Source: Pseudarthrobacter sp. BIM B-2242 | Lineage (GTDB): Bacteria > Actinomycetota > Actinomycetes > Actinomycetales > Micrococcaceae | Direction of reading: 5' to 3' | Length of the DNA: 64,000 bases | Assembly: GCF_014764445.1 (NCBI RefSeq) | Contig: NZ_CP061721.1 | Coordinates: 4,154,001 to 4,218,000, forward strand | Shown here: positions 57,859-64,000 of the stretch, one piece after another | Position numbering within the stretch: the first letter of the stretch is position 1 | Layout: each line of letters starts with the position of its first letter | The notes under the pieces: model-generated | What the model was told of the DNA's origin: nothing | Seen by the model: only the letters and a program-made list of their open reading frames with translations | Database searches by the model: none | Program-made: the position numbers and the translations under genes

Positions 57859-58512
57859 ATGAACCCCCAGCTGTTTTTCGCCTTCGTGCTGGTTGCCGCG
57901 GCCCTCGCCTGCACGCCCGGCGTGGACTGGGCGTACTCGATCACCGCCGGACTGCGGCAGCGCAGCTTCGTCCCGGCAGTGGCCGGACTGTGTGGCGGGT
58001 ACGTCCTGCACACCCTGCTGATGGTGGTGGGCCTGGCGGCGCTCCTGTCGGGGATGCCAGGCCTCCTCGGCTGGCTCACCGTGGCAGGGGCCGGGTATCT
58101 CCTCTGGCTGGGCATCAGTACCCTCCGCTCGTGGCGCGGGGCCTCCTTCAGTGCGGCAGACGCCGTCGGGAAGCCCGTCAACCAGCTCCGGACCTTCCTG
58201 CAGGGCATGGGCACCAGCGGCATCAACCCCAAGGGACTGCTCTTCTACGTCGCGCTGGTCCCCCAGTTCGTCAGCCCGGACGCCGCCTTCCCGCTGCCCG
58301 TCCAGTCCGGACTGCTGGGACTGACCTTCGTCCTGCTTGCCGGAACCGTCTACACCTGCGTGGCACTCATGGCCCGGAAGCTCCTGCAGTCCCGCCCCGG
58401 CGCCGCGCGCGCAGTCACGCTGACCAGCGGCATCATCATGATCGGGCTGGGTTCAGTACTCCTGGCCGAGCAGGTGGTCCCCGTGGTGGCCGGCCTTGCC
58501 CGGCACGCCTAG
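57859..58512 (+). CDS. LysE-family translocator (amino acid exporter)
   Basis: A 217-residue membrane protein with six hydrophobic segments. The N-terminal LACTPGVDWAYSITAGLRQR (about 15-34) is the LysE/RhtB signature (normally PGP; here PGV). The central GMGTSGINPKGLLFYVALVP (about 120) holds the conserved NPK. The C-terminus is hydrophobic. It exports amino acids or related metabolites; the specific substrate cannot be read. AGGAG precedes the ATG by 8 nt. Its stop overlaps the stop of the convergent SnoaL-like gene by 4 bp. Confidence 0.88.
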   Translation: MNPQLFFAFVLVAAALACTPGVDWAYSITAGLRQRSFVPAVAGLCGGYVLHTLLMVVGLAALLSGMPGLLGWLTVAGAGYLLWLGISTLRSWRGASFSAADAVGKPVNQLRTFLQGMGTSGINPKGLLFYVALVPQFVSPDAAFPLPVQSGLLGLTFVLLAGTVYTCVALMARKLLQSRPGAARAVTLTSGIIMIGLGSVLLAEQVVPVVAGLARHA

Positions 58513-58868
58513 ACCTTGCGCTCCATGAACCACTCGGTGAACTCCGACGCGCGGCCGTCCGGCTCCAACCGGATCACCCACAAGTTGTCATAGCTGGGCC
58601 GGTCGCCAAAATAGTGCGTGAAGCCCTGAACGAACGCCAGCCCGCCGTCGGTCCCCAGCAGGTTCCAGTCGAACGACCATTCGTCCGGCTCGTCCCGCTC
58701 AACCAGCCAGCGCTCGACGATTTGCTCGCGCCCCCGCCAGGCATCCGGATCGTGCGGCCGGGTGGCGTAGACGGCCTGCTCAGTGAACAGTGCCTTGATG
58801 TCCGCGGGCTCGTTGGTGGTCCATGCCGCGATGTACTTTTCCATCCAGGTCCGGACTGCGTCGCTCAT
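58509..58868 (-). CDS. SnoaL/NTF2-like protein
   Basis: A 119-residue protein of the NTF2-like superfamily. AVRTWMEKYIAAWTTNEPAD (about 4) leads to IKALFTEQAVYATRPHDPDA and WRGREQIVERWL; the strands GGLAFVQGFTHYFGDRPSYD and NLWVIRLEPDGRASEFTEWF close the cone-shaped fold. SnoaL-like proteins are often small hydrolases or isomerases, or simply binding proteins; no function can be assigned. ATG 58868 is preferred for family length, although GGAGGG lies immediately before it; an upstream start at 58901 is possible. Confidence 0.82.
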   Translation of the reverse strand: MSDAVRTWMEKYIAAWTTNEPADIKALFTEQAVYATRPHDPDAWRGREQIVERWLVERDEPDEWSFDWNLLGTDGGLAFVQGFTHYFGDRPSYDNLWVIRLEPDGRASEFTEWFMERKV

Positions 58869-58923
58869 CCCTCCGTTGTACTCCGGGGCGGATGGCACCA
58901 CAAGGCGCCCGCGGCCGGCAAGC

Positions 58924-59889
58924 CTATTTCCCGTCCAGGTTCTCCCACTCCTGCTCCCACAGCCTGCGTTCGTCCACGTCCTTGCGGATCACCTCGAACG
59001 TTTCCAGCTCCGCCGGCCTGCCCCGGAGCCAGTCCCGCGGGTTGAGGGATTTGCGGCCGTTGTCCAGCACCAGAAGAGCGCGGTCCGTCAGGGCGTCGTT
59101 GCGGAGCACCACGTCCGTCTTCCGACGGCGAAGCACCTCCTTCAGCGCCTCGTGTGCCTTTGCGTGCGCCCCGAGCCGCCGCAGCGCACGGCCCCGCAGG
59201 AGCAGCAGCGCAGCCGAGAGGTCATCGGAATTCATCAGGCCCTCAGTCCAGATCACCACCTCCTTGTCCCGCCCCAGCGCGAACGCCAGTGAACAGCGGG
59301 CCAGCGCTGAGGGCAGCGACGGCGGCAGGCCGGCTACCGTCTGGAGGGCGGCTTCCAGCTGGCCCGTCTCCCGCAGGGAGTGGGACAGTGCCAGGAAGAC
59401 GGATTCCTGCCCGAACAGGACGGGGACTTCAATGCGCTCGGCGACCTCGACCCGGGTGACCACCCGCGTCAGGTACGTGGCCGCATACTGGTTGGCGTCG
59501 TCGTCGTTCCTGATGGACAGGCCCCGCTGGAGAAGCTCGGAAGCGCGCAGGTAGCCGCCGTGCTGGTATGCCAGGAGGCCGGCCATAACGGAACACAGGC
59601 CGGCCCAGCCCGGGTACGTGCGGCCCACGGCAATGAGCCGCTCCGGTTCCCGGCTCGTAAAGATGGCGTTATGGACTGCTTTGACCGTCCGGCCGGGCAT
59701 GATCCCCAGCCTGGGGACGTCGCCGTCCACGGCGATCAGCGCAGCATCGCGGCCACCGAAAACACCGTTGATCAGCCCGCCCATGCTGCCGGCAAGCTCC
59801 CGGACGGGAGTCTGGAACTGGACGTTTCCGAACGGCGTCAAATCCCGGGTGTCCCGGTAAATCGGTCCTCTGGCATCCCCCACGGTCAT
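58924..59889 (-). CDS. Hypothetical protein with TPR-like helical repeats
   Basis: A 321-residue soluble protein. The N-terminal about 90 residues are mixed alpha/beta (AALIAVDGDVPRLGIMPGRT). From about 95 the sequence is a series of paired helices with TPR-like spacing: AGLLAYQHGGYLRASELLQR, FLALSHSLRETGQLEAALQT and LLLRGRALRRLGAHAKAHEA. This suggests protein-protein interaction. There is no catalytic motif, signal peptide or membrane segment. The neighbours give no clear functional link. Confidence 0.65.
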   Translation of the reverse strand: MTVGDARGPIYRDTRDLTPFGNVQFQTPVRELAGSMGGLINGVFGGRDAALIAVDGDVPRLGIMPGRTVKAVHNAIFTSREPERLIAVGRTYPGWAGLCSVMAGLLAYQHGGYLRASELLQRGLSIRNDDDANQYAATYLTRVVTRVEVAERIEVPVLFGQESVFLALSHSLRETGQLEAALQTVAGLPPSLPSALARCSLAFALGRDKEVVIWTEGLMNSDDLSAALLLLRGRALRRLGAHAKAHEALKEVLRRRKTDVVLRNDALTDRALLVLDNGRKSLNPRDWLRGRPAELETFEVIRKDVDERRLWEQEWENLDGK

Positions 59890-59922
59890 CTCTCCATGCT
59901 ACGGCGAGAGCGCGTCGCCGCC

Positions 59923-60423
59923 CTACGTGACGGCGGCGATCCAAAGCCCGATCACCCAGGTACTGGCGGCCAGGCAGGCCAGCCCGAACTCTACGAGGAT
60001 GCCCAGTCCGGTGGCCTTCAGCGCCGCCCAGCTGGTGGTGGTTGCGGTGTGGATGTGCCGCGTCCGGTGCAGCTCACTGAGCAGCAGACCGGCGGCGAAC
60101 CCCACAAAGAGGCCCACGAAGGGGATGATGAACATCCCGATGACGCCTGCAATTAGGCCGACGACCACGCTCCGGTTCGGGATGCCGTGCTGCTTGAGCT
60201 TCCGGCCGGCCAGGACGGCGCTGGCGGACATGCCGGCAACCACAAACACCATTCCCACCGCGAAGACCACCCAGCCCAGCGTTCCTGCACCGCCCCAGAT
60301 GGCCCACGCCAGCAGGCTGAGGCCGATCAGGAAGCTGCCCGGCAAGACCGGGATGATGGTCCCGGCCACTCCCACCAGGATCGCAAGGCCACAGAGGATG
60401 CTTACAACGGTTTCGGAGTTCAT
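59923..60423 (-). CDS. DUF456 family membrane protein
   Basis: A 166-residue protein with about five hydrophobic segments. SILCGLAILVGVAGTIIPVL (about 8) followed by PGSFLIGLSLLAWAIWGG is the DUF456 opening. A basic loop, LAGRKLKQHGIPNRS (about 71), is followed by VVGLIAGVIGMFIIPFVGLF and its glycine-rich pairs. The function is unknown. ATG 60423 lies after GAAAC with no strong Shine-Dalgarno; the frame is open further upstream but the N-terminus fits here. Confidence 0.82.
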   Translation of the reverse strand: MNSETVVSILCGLAILVGVAGTIIPVLPGSFLIGLSLLAWAIWGGAGTLGWVVFAVGMVFVVAGMSASAVLAGRKLKQHGIPNRSVVVGLIAGVIGMFIIPFVGLFVGFAAGLLLSELHRTRHIHTATTTSWAALKATGLGILVEFGLACLAASTWVIGLWIAAVT

Positions 60424-60500
60424 GAGCCCCAGTTTAGGGTGGCGCGGCCGGCCCGCCGGCAACGGGGCTGGCACTCCGGCTTGTGCCCGGCTTAACGCAC

Positions 60501-60540
60501 GACGGCGGTGCCCCACCGTTGAAAGGGAGGCACCGCCGTC
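60501..60540 (-). terminator. Strong hairpin after the malic enzyme gene
   Basis: GACGGCGGTGCC (60501-60512) and GGCACCGCCGTC (60529-60540) are perfect complements around a 16-nt loop. It begins 30 bp after the malic enzyme stop for leftward transcription. There is no U-tract; it may be a Rho-assisted terminator or an mRNA-stabilising stem. Confidence 0.6.
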
Positions 60541-60570
60541 GGGCGTTAGGGAACTGTGTGGCCGGTGAGG

Positions 60571-61770
60571 TTACTCAGCTTCCACAGCGGCAGCCACGGC
60601 GGCCGTCACTGCGGGGGCAACCCGCGGGTCCAGCGGGCTGGGCACGATGTAGTCAGCGGACAGGTCCTCTTCGGCGAGCTCGGCGATGGCGCGTGCCGCG
60701 GCAAGCTTCATGGCGGGAGTGATCCGGCGGGCTCCGGCATCCAGGGCACCGCGGAAGATGCCGGGGAAAGCGAGCACGTTGTTGATCTGGTTGGGGAAGT
60801 CGCTGCGGCCGGTGGCCACAACGGCGGCGTACTTGACCGCAACCTCGGGCAGGACTTCGGGGTCCGGGTTGGAGAGGGCGAACACGATGGAATCGGCGTT
60901 CATCAGCTTCAGGTGCTCTTCATCCAGCTTCGAGGAGGAGACACCGATAAAGACGTCCGCGCCGAGCAGTGCATCACCCGGGCCGCCGGTAACGGCGCGC
61001 GGGTTGCTCCGCTGGGCCATCTGGGACTTCTTGCTCTGCGGATCAGCCACAATGTCCGCCCGGGCGCTGCTGATGACGCCCTTGGAGTCGAGCAGCACAA
61101 CGTCCCCGATGCCTGCGGTGAGCAGGATTTCGGCCACGGCGATGCCGGCCGCGCCGGCACCCGAAACAACCACCCGAAGGCCGGACAGTTCGCGGCCGGT
61201 GACCTTGGCGGCGTTGGTCAGGGCAGCGAGGGCCACCACGGCGGTGCCGTGCTGGTCGTCGTGCATAACGGGGCAATCCAGGGCCTCGATGAGCTTCTCT
61301 TCGAGTTCGAAGCAGCGCGGGGCGGAGACGTCCTCAAGGTTGACGGCGCCGAAGCTGGGGCGGAGCCGGACGAGGGTTTCCACGATCTCGTCCACGTCCG
61401 TGGTGTTGAGGACGAGCGGGATGGAATCCAGTTCGCCAAAGGTCTTGAACAGGGCGGACTTGCCCTCCATGACCGGCAGTGAGGCGCTGGCCCCGATGTT
61501 GCCCAGGCCAAGGACGGCGGTGCCGTCGCTGACCACTACTACCAGGCGCTGAGCCCAGGTGAGGGTCTTGGCGAGCTCAGGGTTGGCGTGGATGGCACGG
61601 CTGACTTCGGCCACACCCGGGGTGTAGGCGATGGACAGGTCGCGCTTGTTGGACAGGGGGACGGTGCTGGTGACCGAAAGCTTGCCGCCCTGGTGGGCAT
61701 CGAAAATCTCGGCTTCGGTCAGGGCCGTTGCGGCGGAGTTATCAGTGGGTGCGATTGCGTCAATGGACAC
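60571..61770 (-). CDS. NAD(P)-dependent malic enzyme
   Basis: A 399-residue enzyme that decarboxylates malate to pyruvate with NAD(P)H formation. DLSIAYTPGVAEVSRAIHAN (about 46; Tyr acid) and PVMEGKSALFKTFG hold the substrate-site residues. PVMHDDQHGTAVVALAALTN (about 158) carries the metal-binding Asp. The dinucleotide motif is VVSGAGAAGIAVAEILL (about 189). VFALSNPDPEVLPEVA and NNVLAFPGIFRGALDAGARR complete the family. The length is that of the short bacterial class without a phosphotransacetylase tail. GTG 61770 has AGGAGA 7 nt upstream. It links to the aspartate/fumarate arm through malate. Confidence 0.92.
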   Translation of the reverse strand: MSIDAIAPTDNSAATALTEAEIFDAHQGGKLSVTSTVPLSNKRDLSIAYTPGVAEVSRAIHANPELAKTLTWAQRLVVVVSDGTAVLGLGNIGASASLPVMEGKSALFKTFGELDSIPLVLNTTDVDEIVETLVRLRPSFGAVNLEDVSAPRCFELEEKLIEALDCPVMHDDQHGTAVVALAALTNAAKVTGRELSGLRVVVSGAGAAGIAVAEILLTAGIGDVVLLDSKGVISSARADIVADPQSKKSQMAQRSNPRAVTGGPGDALLGADVFIGVSSSKLDEEHLKLMNADSIVFALSNPDPEVLPEVAVKYAAVVATGRSDFPNQINNVLAFPGIFRGALDAGARRITPAMKLAAARAIAELAEEDLSADYIVPSPLDPRVAPAVTAAVAAAVEAE

Positions 61771-62007
61771 TTCGTTGTCTCCTGGTGCTAGCCGTGGGCG
61801 TACGGCGCGGAATGGCTCAAGCGCAGGGAGGCTCAAGGTGGTCTAATTCGGCGCTTCGTGGGCCCAGTTGTGGCGGGCCCGGGGTGAAGTCCTTTGCAGA
61901 GGCAGGTTCCCATCCTCTCCGGTCCTGCAATGATAAACAGCGCTCACAGGCGCAAAGTTGTGTTTCGTGACCGGAGGAGCGTGCCAAATCGTTTTGTCGC
62001 CGCAATT

Positions 62008-62023
62008 TGTGATCCACATCACG
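62008..62023. promoter_or_regulatory. CRP/GlxR-type site upstream of malic enzyme
   Basis: TGTGATCCACATCACG (62008-62023) matches the CRP/GlxR consensus TGTGA-N6-TCACA in 9 of 10 defined positions. It lies about 240 bp upstream of the malic enzyme GTG, in a 290-bp region with no gene. It suggests cAMP-dependent control of carbon flux. Confidence 0.65.
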
Positions 62024-62047
62024 GCATAAAGGCGTATTTAATCACCC

Positions 62048-62063
62048 ATTGGTCTAGACCAGT
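62048..62063. promoter_or_regulatory. DasR-responsive (dre)-like palindrome
   Basis: ATTGGTCTAGACCAGT (62048-62063) closely matches the Streptomyces dre consensus A-TGGTCTAGACCA-T, recognised by the GntR/HutC-type regulator DasR. It is 25 bp upstream of the CRP-like site, with respect to malic enzyme, and touches the stop codon of the TetR remnant. No dasR or chitin/N-acetylglucosamine gene is present in the window. Confidence 0.5.
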
Positions 62064-62676
62064 TACGCTGATCGATGGGCCCTGCGGGCGCCTGGAGCGC
62101 CCGGAGCAAGCAGGGTGCAGGCCTTTTTCAGGTCCTCTTCGGCCTCGAAGAGCGATAACCGGCGGTTTCGGACGGACTGGACCAGACCAGTGACCGTCAG
62201 CAGGAGCACCCGGGCCGCCACGGCGTCGTCGGAGGCGGTTGTCACTGCCTTTCGCTGAGGGTGTCGATCTCCTCCAGAAGGGCCGTGGTGTCCCTGCCCT
62301 TGAGGTACACGCTGCGGGCCAGGCACTGTTCGACGGCGGGCTGCATCACCCGCATGTGGAAGATCTCCATAACCACGCCGGTGAGGGCGCGGCCGCCAAA
62401 GCTGGCAGCTGACGTGCTGGCACGCGACTGGAGCTCATCCAACTGCTGGCGATAGAGGGCCAGCATCAGGTGTGCGGGTGAGGGAAAATACCGGTAGACG
62501 GTGCCCAGCGGAACACCGGACTTCTCCGAGATCCCGGCCAGGTCCACTGACTCCAGCCCCTTCCGGGCAAACCCTCCGGCGGATTCGAGGACGCGTGTAT
62601 AACGCAGCCTCTGCCGTGGAGTGGAGGGCCGGGCGGCCATGGGCGGATGGTCGGGAAAGGTCTCGGGCATCAGCAT
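62063..62676 (-). pseudogene. TetR-family regulator gene with a single-base frameshift
   Basis: The N-terminal frame from ATG 62676 gives the helix-turn-helix DLAGISEKSGVPLGTVYRYF (about 46-65) and most of the ligand domain, then stops at 62242 after EEIDTLSERQ. From the same point the -1 frame continues KAVTTASDDAVAARVLLLTV and FEAEEDLKKACTLL to a TAA at 62063, which is the expected C-terminal helices of the family. One missing A in the run at 62250-62252 would restore a 204-residue protein. It could be a true mutation, leaving a truncated 144-residue regulator, or a sequencing error. Confidence 0.75.
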
Positions 62677-62771
62677 TCCGGGGTAGTGAACTTACGGTGC
62701 AGCGGCAGGCGGGTCCCCATCCCGGTTGCCCTGCAGTCGGCCTCAACTATACGGCACGGTAACTTACCGGC

Positions 62772-64000
62772 TCAGTCCACGCCTTTGATCTTGACCACGA
62801 ACACGGCGCCGAGCAACCCAAGGACGGCCGCAGTAATGAACAGCGTGAAGTACCCTCCGAAGTACGTCACCGCGAGGAACGCGAGGCCGGTCGCGAACAC
62901 CTGCGGCAGCGAGGCGGCCACGTTAATGACCCCCATATCCTTGCCACGATCAGCGGCCTGCGGCAGCACCTGCGTCAGCAGCGCGAAGTCAACGGCCTGG
63001 TAGGCGCCGAACCCAATGCCCAGGATGGCGGCGCCAACCAGGGCGCCGGTCCACACCGGGAAGAAGGCCATGGTCAGGCCCGCGAGGGCAATGAGGGCTG
63101 AGGATCCGATCACGAAGGGCTTGCGCTTGCCCACCCGGTCGCTCCACGGCCCCGCAATCACCGCAGTAATCATCACCAGCACCGCATAAATGCCGGTCAG
63201 GATCAGGACTCCCAGCGCCGGGCTCTCCAGCTTGAGGACGTCCCCGAGGAAAAAGATCAGGTACACAATAGTCAGCTGGTTGCAGACGTTGACCAGGAAG
63301 CGGGTGAGCCACGCCCAGGCGAAGTCAGGGTGGCGGGCCGGGCTGATCCAGAAGCCGCTGAGGAAACTGCCCCACGAGAACGGCGGCCGGAGTTCCCTGG
63401 GCAGCGGCGGGTCATTGCGGTGGAACAGGTACGGCACCACGGAGAACAGCAGGGCGGCCGCACACATGGTGTAGCCCACCATGAAGTTTCCCGACACCAC
63501 CGCCCCGAAGACGGCGCCCAGGAGGATGCCCGCCGTTTGGCCCAGGGCCGCCAGTCCCCCCACTCCGCCGCGCTGCAGCACCGGCACCCGGTCCGGGATG
63601 GCGGCGGTGATGGCCGCGTAGGCTGCGTTGGCGCCCAGTTGGACCAGGCACCAGAACAGGACCATCAGGGCCACAGAGCTGGCTCCGGACATCGCCAGCA
63701 ACGCTGCCGTGGCCAGGATGGCACCGGCCAGGACCCAGGGGGAACGACGGCCGAAACCCGAGACCGTCCGGTCGGACAGCGCCCCGAACAGCGGATTGGC
63801 CACTAGGGATACGGCGGCGCCGCACCCAAGTACGAGGGAGGCGATGGCTTCCTTGTTGGCTTCGTCGATGCCAATGGCCTGCTCGGCGATAAAGACGTTG
63901 ATGGGCCCGAAGAACGCGGCGTTGATGCCAACGTTAACCAGCACCAAGCCGGTCACCCAGCGCGCGGTGACCCTCTGCGTCGGCTCGGCGAGCGCCGCCG
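62772..64000 (-). CDS. MFS transporter (GPH/SLC45-like), runs off the right edge
   Basis: At least 409 residues, open to the window end; upstream of the first internal Met the frame continues (EPTQRVTARWVTG), so the true start lies beyond 64000. There are twelve hydrophobic segments. The motif A-like sequence is NPLFGALSDRTVSGFGRRSP, and GPWSDRVGKRKPFVIGSSAL is the repeat in the second half. This pattern, with GRRSPWVLAG, is typical of glycoside- or sucrose-type (GPH/SLC45) transporters in actinobacteria. The substrate is unknown. It is downstream of nothing visible here and lies 95 bp from the TetR remnant, which would be a natural regulator. Confidence 0.85.
   Translation of the reverse strand, partial: AALAEPTQRVTARWVTGLVLVNVGINAAFFGPINVFIAEQAIGIDEANKEAIASLVLGCGAAVSLVANPLFGALSDRTVSGFGRRSPWVLAGAILATAALLAMSGASSVALMVLFWCLVQLGANAAYAAITAAIPDRVPVLQRGGVGGLAALGQTAGILLGAVFGAVVSGNFMVGYTMCAAALLFSVVPYLFHRNDPPLPRELRPPFSWGSFLSGFWISPARHPDFAWAWLTRFLVNVCNQLTIVYLIFFLGDVLKLESPALGVLILTGIYAVLVMITAVIAGPWSDRVGKRKPFVIGSSALIALAGLTMAFFPVWTGALVGAAILGIGFGAYQAVDFALLTQVLPQAADRGKDMGVINVAASLPQVFATGLAFLAVTYFGGYFTLFITAAVLGLLGAVFVVKIKGVD

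Noticed and set aside
1..64000. CRISPR arrays, tRNA or rRNA genes and prophage
   Set aside because: No regularly spaced repeat-spacer series, no tRNA-like cloverleaf that I could recognise, no rRNA sequence and no phage structural gene cluster were seen by eye. Weak or split tRNAs could be missed.

Overview
The window is high-GC chromosomal DNA from an actinobacterium, most likely Arthrobacter or Pseudarthrobacter (Micrococcaceae). This rests on GC-rich third codon positions, frequent GTG/TTG starts and 4-bp ATGA/GTGA gene overlaps, an IdeR/DtxR-type iron box, a CRP/GlxR-type box, a DUF222-HNH protein, and family content typical of soil Arthrobacter. I saw no rRNA or tRNA gene, CRISPR array or prophage. 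Genus assignment is inference.

Layout. 1-5.6 kb: the end of an SGNH hydrolase, then a five-gene ferric-siderophore uptake operon (binding lipoprotein, two permeases, ATPase, siderophore-interacting flavoprotein) behind an iron box. 5.7-8.3 kb: a drug-type MFS exporter with an unusual C-terminal beta-sandwich pair, translationally coupled to a TetR regulator, with two matching operators upstream. 8.3-9.95 kb: an insertion sequence with duplicated subterminal repeats and a programmed -1 frameshift, sitting between two convergent genes. 10.8-16.6 kb: a JetA-JetB-JetC (MksF/E/B, Wadjet-type condensin) operon with no JetD nuclease beside it. 16.9-26.2 kb: small membrane proteins, an acyl-CoA dehydrogenase, a YchJ protein, two aldo/keto reductases, an NmrA-like protein and a molybdopterin oxidase.

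26.2-34.4 kb is a coherent sugar or polyol catabolic locus. A four-gene leftward operon (TIM-barrel isomerase, SDR dehydrogenase, dihydroxyacetone-kinase-family kinase, RpiB-type isomerase) diverges from a rightward operon (MHS symporter and a transketolase split into two proteins) and is followed by a GntR regulator. Shared operator-like motifs lie upstream of both arms and of the regulator. The set fits catabolism of a tetritol (threitol/erythrulose type) or of the branched sugar apiose. 34.4-43.6 kb: an S4 RNA-binding protein, a GIY-YIG-like protein, a squalene-cyclase-like protein, a hipBA toxin-antitoxin pair with operators, a secreted thermonuclease, a membrane protein and a GH15 glucanase/trehalase. 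43.7-48.6 kb: an asparagine/aspartate operon (GntR, asparaginase, aspartate ammonia-lyase, permease).

48.8-64 kb: a BBE-type flavoenzyme, a GNAT-AAA+ fusion, a DUF222-HNH protein whose distal HNH motif is scrambled by a compensated frameshift, LtrA, a decayed esterase, a RelA/SpoT-type HD protein, glutamyl-Q tRNA(Asp) synthetase behind a leader peptide and terminator, two Lrp regulators, a LysE exporter, malic enzyme with CRP- and dre-like sites upstream, a frameshifted TetR gene and a partial MFS transporter. The observations most worth following are the JetABC locus without JetD, the leader-peptide/terminator in front of gluQ, and the split-transketolase locus.
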